Positions 41,534 to 50,773 of a DNA stretch of 60,458 bases are shown here, in pieces; positions within the stretch are counted from its first letter, which is position 1, and the number at the start of each line of letters is the position of its first letter. The position numbers and the translations under genes are program-made. The stretch covers positions 1 through 60,458 of the forward strand of contig NZ_JALNTW010000024.1 of assembly GCF_023161665.1 (NCBI RefSeq). The letters run 5' to 3'. Below the pieces are notes generated by a model. That model saw only the letters and a list, made by a program, of their open reading frames with translations, was not told the origin of the DNA and searched no databases. This stretch comes from Shewanella sp. 1CM18E (GTDB lineage Bacteria; Pseudomonadota; Gammaproteobacteria; Enterobacterales; Shewanellaceae).

Positions 41534-42316
41534 GTGAGTAATAGACCTTGGATTTTAAATACTGTAGTGGTCTTTTGTTTGGCATTTAGCCAAGCTGCTA
41601 GCGCATTTTCGATTCCACAGCCAAAAGGTGCACAAGAAGCGAGCCGCTCCGCTCATATTCAACTTAAAGCTGCGCAAGGTGATGCAGATGCTCAATATTT
41701 ACTAGGCCTTATGTATCTATCCGGCCGTTATATTGAACAAAATCGAGAACTTGGTGCAAAATGGGTAACAGCAGCTGCTAGTGCTGGGCATGTCAAAGCA
41801 CAACAAACAATGGCTGACTTATCGTTCGAAGGTAGCCTGATTGAGCGTAATTTATCAACTGCTGAGCAATGGTATAGCGAGCTTAGCAAGCAAGGACATA
41901 AGTGGGCTAATTTCAGACTTGGCTTTATTTACGCCGCGGGTGGAGAAGGTGTTGAGCGCAATTGCGGTAAAGCTGTTGAACAATTTAATACCGTGGGTGA
42001 TGAGGTATCACTGGGGAACGTAGCGTGGATATTAGCTACTTGCCCTGAAGCGCAGTACCGCAACGGTGATAAAGCATTAGAGTTGTCTTTAACTTTACTT
42101 GAAAGTGATAGGCAAGACCCAACGAACTTAGATAATCTTGCTGCTGCCTACGCCGAAATCGGCAATTTCGATGCAGCCATATCTACGCAGTTAAAAGCGA
42201 TTAAAGCGTTAAAGTTAAGTGCTGATAAAAGTAAATCTGCTGAGTTTAAACAGCGTTTAAAAACTTATCAGAACTCTGAACCTTATCGTGAAATATTGCC
42301 ATTATCGCCTAACTAG
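41534..42316 (+). CDS. Exported Sel1-repeat protein
   Basis: A protein of about 260 aa. I chose the GTG at 41534 because GGAGG lies 5 nt upstream. A signal peptide ends near ASAFS. Sel1-like helical repeats follow: AAQGDADAQYLLGLMYLSGRYI, then KWVTAAASAGHVKAQQTMADLSFEGSL, then EQWYSELSKQGHKWANFRLGFIYAAGG (each quoted in part). A TPR-like tail (NLAAAYAEIGNFDAAIS) closes the repeat region. Such proteins scaffold periplasmic complexes. The Fur-box candidate upstream suggests iron-dependent expression. Confidence 0.85.
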   Translation: MSNRPWILNTVVVFCLAFSQAASAFSIPQPKGAQEASRSAHIQLKAAQGDADAQYLLGLMYLSGRYIEQNRELGAKWVTAAASAGHVKAQQTMADLSFEGSLIERNLSTAEQWYSELSKQGHKWANFRLGFIYAAGGEGVERNCGKAVEQFNTVGDEVSLGNVAWILATCPEAQYRNGDKALELSLTLLESDRQDPTNLDNLAAAYAEIGNFDAAISTQLKAIKALKLSADKSKSAEFKQRLKTYQNSEPYREILPLSPN

Positions 42317-42383
42317 TTTCATTAAATAAACTTGATGGCTAATCGCGCTCATAACCCATAGTGCGATTGACACTAGATAATCA

Positions 42384-42409
42384 AGCTCCTCTACGCAGGG
42401 GCTTTTTTT
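42384..42409 (+). terminator. Terminator of the Sel1-repeat gene
   Basis: The stem AGCTCCT/AGGGGCT (one T-G pair) has a 6-nt loop and is followed by a T7 run. Confidence 0.82.
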
Positions 42410-42497
42410 ATGTCTAGCCGCTAGAAACAGTTCTAAGGTAGAGCTCATTTAGAAGGTGTGTGGTTTTTTATATGAGGGATGTATATGGCACGCGTGA

Positions 42498-43014
42498 ATG
42501 CTAAAAGGAATAAGATATTAAGTATGGATGCGGAATTCACTCTAGGGTGTGTTAGTTAGGAGATTGGTAGTTGCGTGAAACAAGCTGTGTGATTTTTGCT
42601 GTGTTTAATAAAAATTAGGTCAGCTAGTAATCCCAAGGAAACAAACAGAGCAAGCATAGATGTGGAATTTACTCTTTGGCGAGTTAAATAGCAGATGAAT
42701 TTGGAAATAAACAGTGATTAGGTCAGTTAGCAATCCCACGGAAGCTAAACAGAGCAAGCGTGGATGCGGAATTCACTTTTGGGAATGCAGTGACTTAGTC
42801 AGTAAGATAGACAAACAGCGTGATGTTGCAGTTTTTTATGATTAGGTCAGCTAGCAATCCCAAGGAAACAAACAGATCAAGCGTGGATGTGGAATTCACT
42901 TTCGGGAGAGTAGTAGCTTAGCCACTAAGGGACATTTGTAGTTTTTAATAAAGATTAGGTCAGCTAGCAATCCCAAGGAAACAAACAGATCAAGATGGGG
43001 GAATTCACTCCCAA
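42498..43014. repeat. Degenerate repeat array, five copies of a core of about 65 nt
   Basis: Four good copies start at 42614, 42717, 42841 and 42954, and a partial one lies at about 42498-42546. Each starts ATTAGGTCAGCTAGCAATCC, continues with AAGGAAACAAACAG, then CAAGCGTGGATG and GGAATTCACT. Spacing between starts is 103, 124 and 113 nt. The DNA between cores is only loosely similar. There is no ORF across the array. It fills most of an 800-nt gene-free gap between the Sel1 gene and prkB. I do not recognise the family. Confidence 0.85.
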
Positions 43015-43114
43015 GGGAATGCTAACTTATCGTTCTTTCGCCTGAAATCCCGATGACTGAAGTCTACCTATTTAGGCTTAAACTAATCTTAAGCCTGGCT
43101 AAATTAACCCTGTT

Positions 43115-44002
43115 TTATTCACTTTCTGGTGAAAGCAGCTGAATACGTTTATCCATCAAGTCTTTTACCAAAGGCGTTAAAATCAGTTCCATTGCTAATG
43201 ACATCTTTCCGCCTGGCACAACCATAGTATTCACTCGAGACATAAACGAGCCTTGGATCATGCTGAGATAATAAGGAAAGTCGACATTGTTAATTCCGCG
43301 AAAGCGAATGACCACAAAGCTTTCATCTAAACTAGGGATACTTTTGGCACTAAAAGGGTTAGAGGTATCTACTGTGGGGACACGCTGAAAGTTGATATGA
43401 GTGCGCGAGAACTGCGGCGTCATATGGTTGATGTAGTCGTCCATACTGCGCACAATTGAATCCATCACTTTTTCACGACTGTGGCCACGTTCCGAAGTAT
43501 CGCGAATAATCTTCTGGATCCACTCAAGGTTTACAATTGGCACCATACCAATAAGCAGGTCGACATGTTGCGCCACGTTGCAGTCATCAGTGACTACACC
43601 GCCATGTAAGCCTTCATAGTAAAGCATGTCGGTGTTTTCAGGTAATGGATGCCACTGAGTAAAAGTGCCGGGCATTTGGTTAAATGGCACAGCCTCATCA
43701 AACGTGTGCAAATAGGCGCGGGTTTCCCCTTGGCCGGTGTTGCCATAATCACTAAAGCACTGTTCGAGACGGTTAAAGTCATTCGCTTCTGGGCCAAAAT
43801 AACTGATGTTACGATTTTCTGTCTTTTCCTTACGGATCATCACTGCCATTTCAGGGCGGGTATAGTGGTGAAAGCTATCACCTTCAACGATTGCGGCGTT
43901 GATACCAAGTTGTCTGAAAATATGGTTGAATGCAGTCGTTGTCGTGGTTGTGCCCGCTCCAGAGGAGCCCGTGACTGCAATAATCGGATGTTTCGCTGAC
44001 AT
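43115..44002 (-). CDS. prkB: Phosphoribulokinase-like protein PrkB
   Basis: 295 aa from the ATG at 44002; a GTG at 44032 has no Shine-Dalgarno. The P-loop is AVTGSSGAGTTTTTTAF, followed by IVEGDSFHHYTRPEM and DMLYYEGLHGG. This is the PRK-like family of non-autotrophic gammaproteobacteria, encoded near crp and yheTU also in E. coli. Its physiological substrate there is not well established, and there is no sign of RuBisCO in this window. Confidence 0.92.
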   Translation of the reverse strand: MSAKHPIIAVTGSSGAGTTTTTTAFNHIFRQLGINAAIVEGDSFHHYTRPEMAVMIRKEKTENRNISYFGPEANDFNRLEQCFSDYGNTGQGETRAYLHTFDEAVPFNQMPGTFTQWHPLPENTDMLYYEGLHGGVVTDDCNVAQHVDLLIGMVPIVNLEWIQKIIRDTSERGHSREKVMDSIVRSMDDYINHMTPQFSRTHINFQRVPTVDTSNPFSAKSIPSLDESFVVIRFRGINNVDFPYYLSMIQGSFMSRVNTMVVPGGKMSLAMELILTPLVKDLMDKRIQLLSPESE

Positions 44003-44161
44003 GTATTTACCCAAAAGATAGTTAACTATCACCTGTACACGGGTCTGTTAATGACGCATTAAAGTGATTCAGGTAAGAAGCGTGTGCTAATAATGTTCAT
44101 TTATACGGCTTCACTCGGCTTAGGTCAATCTGCGCCTAAGCCAAGAGCAGCTTTATATCAT

Positions 44162-44422
44162 TTACCATTGGTCCTGCTGATATTCTTGAATAACAATATC
44201 TTCTTTACGTCGAATACCAATCGACTCATCTTCTTCGCTGAACTCAACTACTAAAATGCCCTGCTTTAGCGCGGCTTTGCATTGCAAAATAGCGCGCTCC
44301 ATACTGTGCTCGCCTTCACCAGAAAAACTGCCATCTTCAACTTGGCTGATAAGGTACTCTTTAATAAGGTTGTCAAACGTGTCACTAGGGAGCTGCGCAA
44401 GCGACTCATAGGGGACTAACAT
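44162..44422 (-). CDS. yheU: YheU-family protein
   Basis: A small acidic protein of 86 aa opening MLVPYESLAQLPSDTFDNLIKEYLI, with the conserved stretch SREGT-like position reading DGSFSGEG here. Its function is unknown. It overlaps yheT by 7 nt, the same arrangement as in E. coli, where yheT-yheU-prkB lie together. Confidence 0.9.
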   Translation of the reverse strand: MLVPYESLAQLPSDTFDNLIKEYLISQVEDGSFSGEGEHSMERAILQCKAALKQGILVVEFSEEDESIGIRRKEDIVIQEYQQDQW

Positions 44423-45396
44423 ACAGGTGCTTCCAATGAAGTTAAAAAAGATAAGATACGTTGTTCGAGATAATACTTAGGTCGCCACGGGCTACCGCCA
44501 TTAATAAAACCAACATGGCCGCCATTCTCATGAAGCTCGTATTGTACATGCTCTGATAGCTGGTCTCGCGAAGGGATAACCGCAGGAGTCATAAAGGGAT
44601 CGTCTTTGGCGTGGATCACCAGTGTCGGTTTAGCTATGCGGCTTAGGTAGGGCATGCCACTGGCACGAGTGTAATAATCATCAACACCACTAAAGCCGTG
44701 CAGTGGTGCAGTGACTTTGTCATCAAACGCATAAAAGGTTGTCAGCTCATCAATATCGCCATGATTGATTGGCATTAACGGCTGTAAATCAGGCTTAGCG
44801 ACCTTGCCGCGCATCTTTTGTTGCAGCTGCTTAATCAAGTAGCTTTGATAGACCTTGGAAAAGCCTTTCTCAAGACGATTTGCACAAGAGCCAAGCTGCA
44901 GCGGTGCTGAAATCGCAACGGCTTTATCAACTAAGCTCGAATCCCGCTGCTCACCTTGGTATTTAACTAATACATTGCCGCCAAGACTATAACCAACAGC
45001 GAGCAAACGATTATGAGGATATTTAGCTTTTATGTGCTCAAGCGTGGTTTGAAGATCTTGAGTGTCGCCGCTGTGATAACCTCGAGCAAGGCGATTTAAC
45101 TCACCAGAGCAGCTACGGTGGTGGTGCACAACGCTGCATAAACCTAACGCCTTGCTCGCTGCTAAAATCCGCCTGGCATAGTGGGATTCAGCGCTGCCTT
45201 CTAGGCCGTGAATAATCACCAAAATAGCTTGATTTGCTTGTGGACTGCCTTGCCAATCGAGATCAATAAAGTCGCCATCAGCAAGCTCTAAACGCTCGCG
45301 TTGCAGGACAGGTCTGTCCACTTTAGTCAGTACTGGAAGAATCGTTTGCACGTGGGGGTTTTTAGCCCACCAAGGTGGTGAAAATTGTTGGCTCAT
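44416..45396 (-). CDS. yheT: YheT-family alpha/beta hydrolase
   Basis: 326 aa. It opens with PPWWAKNPHVQTILPVL, a clear YheT signature. The nucleophile Ser is in AVGYSLGGNVLVKY; the acid is likely the Asp in IHAKDDPFMTP and the His in NGGHVGFING. It is predicted to be an esterase or lipase-like hydrolase. The neighbouring PrkB and YheU genes follow on the same strand. Confidence 0.92.
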   Translation of the reverse strand: MSQQFSPPWWAKNPHVQTILPVLTKVDRPVLQRERLELADGDFIDLDWQGSPQANQAILVIIHGLEGSAESHYARRILAASKALGLCSVVHHHRSCSGELNRLARGYHSGDTQDLQTTLEHIKAKYPHNRLLAVGYSLGGNVLVKYQGEQRDSSLVDKAVAISAPLQLGSCANRLEKGFSKVYQSYLIKQLQQKMRGKVAKPDLQPLMPINHGDIDELTTFYAFDDKVTAPLHGFSGVDDYYTRASGMPYLSRIAKPTLVIHAKDDPFMTPAVIPSRDQLSEHVQYELHENGGHVGFINGGSPWRPKYYLEQRILSFLTSLEAPVC

Positions 45397-45578
45397 AATA
45401 ATTGACTATTGCTGAAAATTAAAACGTGTGTTTAATTGTTATTGTCTGCAGAGTGTAACATAGAATGAAATCTTGAATTTTGTTGAGATTGTTTCCAGTT
45501 GTAAGTGCCGTAAAAACGGTATGATGAGAGACAAGGTTGCGCTGCCCAATCGCGTAACAATAAGCAATAGAGGACGCG

Positions 45579-46094
45579 ATGGAACGACGTACTTTTATCA
45601 CAACCGCTATAGCGGGAACGGCCTGTTTAGCACTGGGAGTAAATTATTACTCTGCAGATGATATTGGCGTGAATAAGGAACTCGATAACAATCATAGGTT
45701 GTTGTTGAGTGTGTTATTGCCTGTATTTTTAGATGGGGCTTTACCTGATGTAGCCGCACTTAAGCGTGATGCGCTTCATCGAACCTTAGATGCTATAGAG
45801 CACACTATCTCCATTCTTCCACTCGATACTAAAGCAGAGCTTGAGCAGTTATTTGAAATGCTCGAGGGTCGTTTAGGTTTACTGATCTTAACGGGTAGCG
45901 TGACTCCATTAATGATGCGCAATCAATCTGAGCTGGTTGATATGCTACAAAGTTGGCGAACAAGTTATCTTGATCTTATGGTCACAGCCTATCAAGGCCT
46001 GCGAGAGTTGGTAATGGCAAGCTACTACTCAAGCCCTGAGCACTGGAGCCGTTTACACTATGCTAAGCCAAGCTTTCTCGAGGACATGAAATAA
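45579..46094 (+). CDS. Tat-exported small subunit for a GMC dehydrogenase
   Basis: 171 aa. A twin-arginine signal (MERRTFITTAIAGTACLALG) is followed by an all-helical domain similar to gluconate 2-dehydrogenase subunit 3. The large flavoprotein has no signal of its own, so this subunit could carry it through the Tat pathway as a complex (hitch-hiker export; inference). Shine-Dalgarno AGAGGA precedes the ATG. The GMC gene follows after 42 nt. Confidence 0.8.
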   Translation: MERRTFITTAIAGTACLALGVNYYSADDIGVNKELDNNHRLLLSVLLPVFLDGALPDVAALKRDALHRTLDAIEHTISILPLDTKAELEQLFEMLEGRLGLLILTGSVTPLMMRNQSELVDMLQSWRTSYLDLMVTAYQGLRELVMASYYSSPEHWSRLHYAKPSFLEDMK

Positions 46095-46136
46095 TGCATA
46101 TCAGAGCAAACGAGATGAGCAATAAGGCAATCGACT

Positions 46137-47723
46137 ATGGCTATTAAAGATCCGATTAAAGCTGGTGTCGACTCTGGCTGGGCACATATTAATGCGGCTA
46201 AGCTCACCGAAAGCCAAACTTTAGAAGCCGACGTTGTGATAGTGGGCAGTGGCGCCGGTGGTGGAGTGGCGGCTGAGGTTCTCACCCAAGCAGGCTTATC
46301 GGTGATCATCGTTGAAGGCGGGCCGCTTAAATCCTCTAGTGACTTCAATATGGAAGAGCGCCGCGCTTATCCAGATCTATATCAGCAAGCCGCTGGCATG
46401 AAAACCACTGACAAAGCGATAGGGATCTTTCAAGGTCGCGCGGTCGGTGGTTCAACAACCGTTAATTGGACCACTTCTATTCGTACTCCTGAGCCTGCGT
46501 TAGCATATTGGGCGCAAGCTAAATCGGTACAAGGTTTATCAAAAGCTGAACTCGAGCCTTGGTTTGAGAAAATGGAGCAGCGGCTGAATATCAGTGAGTG
46601 GGCCTATGCACCTAACCGTAATAATCAGGCGTTAAAGCAAGGCTGTGAGCAGTTAGGTTGGCAATACACAGTTATTAAACGTAATGTGAAAGGCTGTTGG
46701 AATACGGGATACTGCGGCATGGGCTGCCCGGTTAATGCCAAGCAATCCATGTTAGTGACAACGATCCCTACAGCGCTTGCAGCTGGCGCAACACTTGTGA
46801 GCCAAGCAAAAGTGGTAAAGCTTGAGCACCACAAGGATAAAATCTTTGCGGTTAAGGCCCAAGCTGTTGATGACAATATGAAGCCATTAGCGATTGAAGT
46901 TATGTTTAAAGCCAAGCATTACATTTTGGCTGCAGGTGCAATTCATACGCCGACAATCATGCTGCGCTCTAAATTGCCAGATCCACATGAAATAATCGGT
47001 AAGCGCACCTTTTTGCATCCTACATTATTGAGTGGCGCTGTTTTTGCCGATCCGATTAATGGGCATAGCGGCGCGCCGCAGTCGATCTATTCTGATGAGT
47101 TTGTTTGGCAAGATGGCGCCGATGGCGAACTCGGTTATAAGCTGGAAGTTCCACCTATTCACCCAATCTTAATCGCTTCAAAAACCATAGGTTATGGCAA
47201 AAGTCATGCAGAGCTGATGGAGAAGTTTAATCAGTTACAGGTGACTATCGCTTTGGTACGTGATGGCTACCATGAAAACAGCCAAGGTGGTCAAGTTAGG
47301 CTGACGGATAACGCTAGTACCTTAGATTATCCGCTAACCGATGCATTTTGGCGTGCAGCGCGCCGTGCCTATGCCAGTATGGCTGAATTGCAATTTGCAG
47401 CAGGTGCTCAGCAGGTATTGCCTATTAGTGAGGGCATGCCTTACTTATCAAGCTGGAATGAAGCTAAAAAAGCCATTGCTGAAATGGATTTAGCGCCGTT
47501 AAAAACCGTTGTGGCCTCAGCGCATGTAATGGGCGGTTGCCCAATGGGTGAAGACCTTAAGTTATCTATGGTAAATAGCTATGGTGAATCCCATTACTTT
47601 GAAAATTTATCTGTAATGGATGGTTCAATATTTCCAACCAGCTTAGGGGCGAATCCGCAATTATCTATTTACGGTATCACCGCTAGAAACGCCACTCGTC
47701 TTGCTGAAAAGCTAACGGCTTAA
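46137..47723 (+). CDS. GMC-family FAD oxidoreductase
   Basis: 528 aa. The FAD-binding motif is DVVIVGSGAGGGVAAEVL near residues 30-47. GRAVGGSTTVNWTTSIRTP is the GMC signature, and the catalytic region carries SAHVMGGCPMG and a C-terminal GANPQLSIYGITARNA. It contains a Cys-rich segment, KGCWNTGYCGMGCPVNAKQ, as in alcohol and sugar-acid dehydrogenases of this group. No cytochrome c subunit is encoded next to it, so the electron acceptor is open. The substrate is unknown. Confidence 0.88.
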   Translation: MAIKDPIKAGVDSGWAHINAAKLTESQTLEADVVIVGSGAGGGVAAEVLTQAGLSVIIVEGGPLKSSSDFNMEERRAYPDLYQQAAGMKTTDKAIGIFQGRAVGGSTTVNWTTSIRTPEPALAYWAQAKSVQGLSKAELEPWFEKMEQRLNISEWAYAPNRNNQALKQGCEQLGWQYTVIKRNVKGCWNTGYCGMGCPVNAKQSMLVTTIPTALAAGATLVSQAKVVKLEHHKDKIFAVKAQAVDDNMKPLAIEVMFKAKHYILAAGAIHTPTIMLRSKLPDPHEIIGKRTFLHPTLLSGAVFADPINGHSGAPQSIYSDEFVWQDGADGELGYKLEVPPIHPILIASKTIGYGKSHAELMEKFNQLQVTIALVRDGYHENSQGGQVRLTDNASTLDYPLTDAFWRAARRAYASMAELQFAAGAQQVLPISEGMPYLSSWNEAKKAIAEMDLAPLKTVVASAHVMGGCPMGEDLKLSMVNSYGESHYFENLSVMDGSIFPTSLGANPQLSIYGITARNATRLAEKLTA

Positions 47724-47747
47724 GTTGCTGTGGTGTTTGATATTGGC

Positions 47748-47775
47748 AAAAAGGCGAGCATAGCTCGCCTTTTTA
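47748..47775 (+). terminator. Terminator after the GMC gene
   Basis: The stem AGGCGAGC/GCTCGCCT has a 3-nt loop and is flanked by A and T runs, so it may work for both strands. Confidence 0.9.
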
Positions 47776-47810
47776 TATCGTTTGGTCATTAGCTCTGATA
47801 TTACTACTCG

Positions 47811-48275
47811 CTACTGAATTAGTTCGCAATAATCTTGGCTATTGAGGTTAAATAAAGCTAAGTAACGACTAAAATTGCTATCGGGTTTAGCTGGATTTAC
47901 CTCGTCTAAAATCATGGATTTTAGGGCTGCAAGGATTTTTGCTTGCGACTTATGCTCCAGCATGAGCTCTACATCTAACATTTGTTGATATTCAGCTTGT
48001 TCAAGCGCGGCTTTACTTAAGCGTCTTAGCCTGCGGTAAGGCAATAATAGCCTTTGTTCCCACTCTAACAGGCTTTGTTGTAGCTGCTGCCAATCTGATG
48101 AGGCGAGTAATTGGTGATGGCTATCGAGCCAAATGGCTAACAATAATAGATTTACATTGAGCTGGTGGTCATCTTGCAGTGCTAACAAGCTTGCTTGGTG
48201 CTGCATATAAATGGCATCACAATCTTGCCAAAGGCTGTGGTAAAAATTGGCATTAAAACGACCCGGTAATGTCAT
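47811..48275 (-). CDS. TIGR02444 (DUF2390) family protein
   Basis: 154 aa, helical. Family features are FYHSLWQDCDAIYMQHQASLL (split), LNVNLLLLAIWLDSHH, WEQRLLLPYRRLRR and the C-terminal region with LALFN. Its function is unknown. It is regularly encoded next to the yheS ABC-F gene, as here. Confidence 0.85.
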   Translation of the reverse strand: MTLPGRFNANFYHSLWQDCDAIYMQHQASLLALQDDHQLNVNLLLLAIWLDSHHQLLASSDWQQLQQSLLEWEQRLLLPYRRLRRLSKAALEQAEYQQMLDVELMLEHKSQAKILAALKSMILDEVNPAKPDSNFSRYLALFNLNSQDYCELIQ

Positions 48276-48332
48276 AGGTTAGCGGTCCTGTTTATATTGA
48301 AATACTTGCTCTTAAGAGGGTAAGCAAGCTAA

Positions 48333-48360
48333 CAAAAAGGGAAGCCATGCTTCCCTTTAT
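48333..48360 (-). terminator. Terminator of yheS
   Basis: The stem AAGGGAAGC/GCTTCCCTT has a 3-nt loop; the minus-strand T run follows. It separates yheS from the TIGR02444 gene. Confidence 0.85.
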
Positions 48361-48366
48361 AGATAT

Positions 48367-50283
48367 TTATAAGACTTCAGCGCGCACGCTTTGTTCAATA
48401 TTTTCGATCTCTTCTTGGATCTCAAGCCACTCCATTTCGCTTTCTTCAAGCCCTTGAGTCAAGGTGGTGCGCTCAGCAAGTACTTGCGTCAATTTCGCCT
48501 TGTTATCAGCATCATAAAGACTGGTATCTGCTAGCATTTCTTCTAGCTCTTTTAGGCGGTCATTGGCTTTTTGCTGCTCTTTTTCAAGCTTAGTTTGCAC
48601 CTTTTTAAGTGGTGATAGCTTTTGTCTAAGCTCAGCCTCTAAGCGTTTTTGCAATTTCTTATCTTGCACTGGCTTGCTAGCATCAGGGTCTTCTTCTACT
48701 TTGCCAGCAGCTTTGGCAGCATCGAGTAACCATTGATGATAATCATCAAGATCACCTTCAAAGCTATTCACTTCACCTTGATCGACTAAATAGTAGTCGC
48801 TGCAGCTTAAGCGCAATAGGTGTCTATCGTGCGATACGATAATCATCGCACCTTCAAAAGTTTGCAAAGCCATGGTCAACGCATGACGCATCTCTAAGTC
48901 TAAGTGGTTGGTTGGCTCATCAAGTAGCAATAGGTTAGGGCGTTGCCATACAAGTAACGCTAATACTAAACGGGCTTTTTCACCACCAGAGAATGGTCTC
49001 ACAGGTGCAAGAGCCATATCACCATTAAAACCATAACCGCCTAAGAAATTACGTAACTCCTGCTCTCTAGCGTTAGGAGCAAGACGCACTAAATGCTGCA
49101 ATGGTGAGTCATCTAGGCTGAGAAACTCAAGTTGGTGCTGCGCAAAATAGCCAATGTTGAGTCCAGGGTTGGTTTCATACTTACCTTTCATTGGTGATAA
49201 CTCACCAGAAAGCAGTTTTACCAAGGTTGATTTACCTGCGCCATTACGGCCAAGCAAACCAATGCGTGCACCTGGGACTAAGTTTAGGTGCACCTTTTTT
49301 AGAATTTCGGTTTCGCCATAACCAATCGACACTTGCTCCATAGTAACAAGTGGGTTTGGCAGTGCTTCAGGTTCTCTAAAGGCCATGTGAAATGGGCTAT
49401 CAGCTTGAGACGGCAATAGCTCTGTCATACGCTCAAGGGCTTTTAAACGGCTTTGTGCTTGTTTAGCTTTACTGGCTTTATAGCGGAAGCGGTCAACAAA
49501 AGACTGCATATGTGCACGTTCTTTTTGTTGGCGTTCAAAGGCCACTTGCTGCTGAGCCATACGCTCAGCACGTACACGCTCAAACGAGGTGTAGTTACCT
49601 TTGTAGTAGTTGAGCTTAGTGTTTTCTACATGAACAATTTCGTCGACAATGCCATCAATAAAGTCGCGGTCGTGACTGATAAGGATTAGTGTACCTTGAT
49701 AAGCTTTAATCCAACCTTCTAACCAATACATGGTATCTAAGTCTAAGTGGTTGGTTGGCTCATCGAGAAGCAGTAGATCTGAGCGGCACAACAGCGCTTG
49801 GGCTAAGTTAAGGCGCATACGCCAACCACCAGAAAAGCTCTTAACTGGGTTGCTTTGCTCTTGTTCGCTAAAGCCTAAGCCAGCTAACAAACTTGCGGCG
49901 CGAGAATGAATCGCATAGCCGCCAATCGCATCAATTTTGCCGTGAAGCAAAGCAATGTTGTGACCATCATCTGCATCTTGAGCTGCATGCAGCTGAGTTT
50001 CAAGTTCGCGGTATTCGGTATCACCATCAATAACGTATTCAATGGCAGAGACTTCTAACGCAGGTGTTTCCTGAGCAACAGTGGCAATTTGCCAGCCGCT
50101 CGGCATACTAAAATCGCCTTTATCTAGGCTGATTTTGCCCATAATTAAGGCAAGTAAAGAAGATTTGCCGCTGCCATTAGCGCCGACTAGACCGACTTTA
50201 TGCCCCGGATAAACAGTTAATGAGGTTTCATCGAGCAAGGTTTTCGAGCCACGAACGAGTTGAGCTTGAGTGATGGTGATCAT
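48367..50283 (-). CDS. yheS: ABC-F family ATPase YheS
   Basis: 638 aa with two ABC cassettes and no membrane part. Walker A motifs are GANGSGKSS and GRNGAGKST, signature motifs are FSGGWRMRLNLAQALL and FSGGEKARLVLALLV, and DEPTNHLDL occurs twice. The linker between the cassettes is charged (about 230-290). The C terminus is a coiled coil (about 530-638). ABC-F proteins act on the ribosome to rescue or tune translation. Confidence 0.95.
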   Translation of the reverse strand: MITITQAQLVRGSKTLLDETSLTVYPGHKVGLVGANGSGKSSLLALIMGKISLDKGDFSMPSGWQIATVAQETPALEVSAIEYVIDGDTEYRELETQLHAAQDADDGHNIALLHGKIDAIGGYAIHSRAASLLAGLGFSEQEQSNPVKSFSGGWRMRLNLAQALLCRSDLLLLDEPTNHLDLDTMYWLEGWIKAYQGTLILISHDRDFIDGIVDEIVHVENTKLNYYKGNYTSFERVRAERMAQQQVAFERQQKERAHMQSFVDRFRYKASKAKQAQSRLKALERMTELLPSQADSPFHMAFREPEALPNPLVTMEQVSIGYGETEILKKVHLNLVPGARIGLLGRNGAGKSTLVKLLSGELSPMKGKYETNPGLNIGYFAQHQLEFLSLDDSPLQHLVRLAPNAREQELRNFLGGYGFNGDMALAPVRPFSGGEKARLVLALLVWQRPNLLLLDEPTNHLDLEMRHALTMALQTFEGAMIIVSHDRHLLRLSCSDYYLVDQGEVNSFEGDLDDYHQWLLDAAKAAGKVEEDPDASKPVQDKKLQKRLEAELRQKLSPLKKVQTKLEKEQQKANDRLKELEEMLADTSLYDADNKAKLTQVLAERTTLTQGLEESEMEWLEIQEEIENIEQSVRAEVL

Positions 50284-50366
50284 TTAAGTCGGCTTTAAGT
50301 CAGAGAAGTAGCAAATATTGGGGAGTGATGATAGCCCAGAACCCATAGTTACTTCTATGGCGTAGA

Positions 50367-50400
50367 CCATAAAAGTGCGGTCATAAGCCGACTTTTATGG
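50367..50400. promoter_or_regulatory. Strong hairpin between yheS and yheV
   Basis: The arms CCATAAAAGT (50367-50376) and ACTTTTATGG (50391-50400) are exact inverted repeats. The stem extends inward by CGG/CCG with one bulged G, leaving a 7-nt loop. A smaller repeat, CCATAG/CTATGG, lies at 50343-50360. It sits in the divergent promoter gap 37 nt before yheV, without a T run. It is a candidate operator or leader structure. Confidence 0.65.
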
Positions 50401-50436
50401 CAAAATGTTGACCGAATAAGGATAGGAATTTGAATC

Positions 50437-50646
50437 ATGACAATAACAACTAAAAAAGTGAAAAAGCGATTTGTTGCTGGCGCTAAATGTCCAAAGTGTC
50501 ACGCTAAAGAGTCAATCGTATTGTTTAAAGAAAATGGTATCGAAACCGTAGAGTGCGTTGATTGTGATTATCGTGAGCAACAAACTGAAGCGAAAGTTGC
50601 TAAAAAAGCCTCTGGCGCAGTAATTGGTGTGTTTACACCTGATTAA
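50437..50646 (+). CDS. yheV: YheV-family zinc-ribbon protein
   Basis: 69 aa. Two CxxC pairs (C18/C21 in AKCPKCH and C40/C43 in VECVDCDY) make a zinc ribbon. The N terminus is basic. Its function is unknown. The neighbour yheS is the usual partner in enterobacteria. Confidence 0.9.
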   Translation: MTITTKKVKKRFVAGAKCPKCHAKESIVLFKENGIETVECVDCDYREQQTEAKVAKKASGAVIGVFTPD

Positions 50647-50773
50647 ACCACTCATCTTAATATTAGTTTGTACACAGTTGTGTATTTTGCTGTATTTGGT
50701 TTGGATGCTAGTGTAAAATTTGCTCATTAAATGCTGGCGGTAAAGCTAGCACTACCACCAGTGAGTAACGACC

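Noticed and set aside
42498..43014. CRISPR array
   Set aside because: Cores are about 65 nt and degenerate, with variable spacing (103-124 nt) and related spacers, and no cas genes lie nearby.
43649..43999. 116-codon plus-strand ORF opposite prkB
   Set aside because: It lies wholly within the well-supported prkB frame and has no family features.
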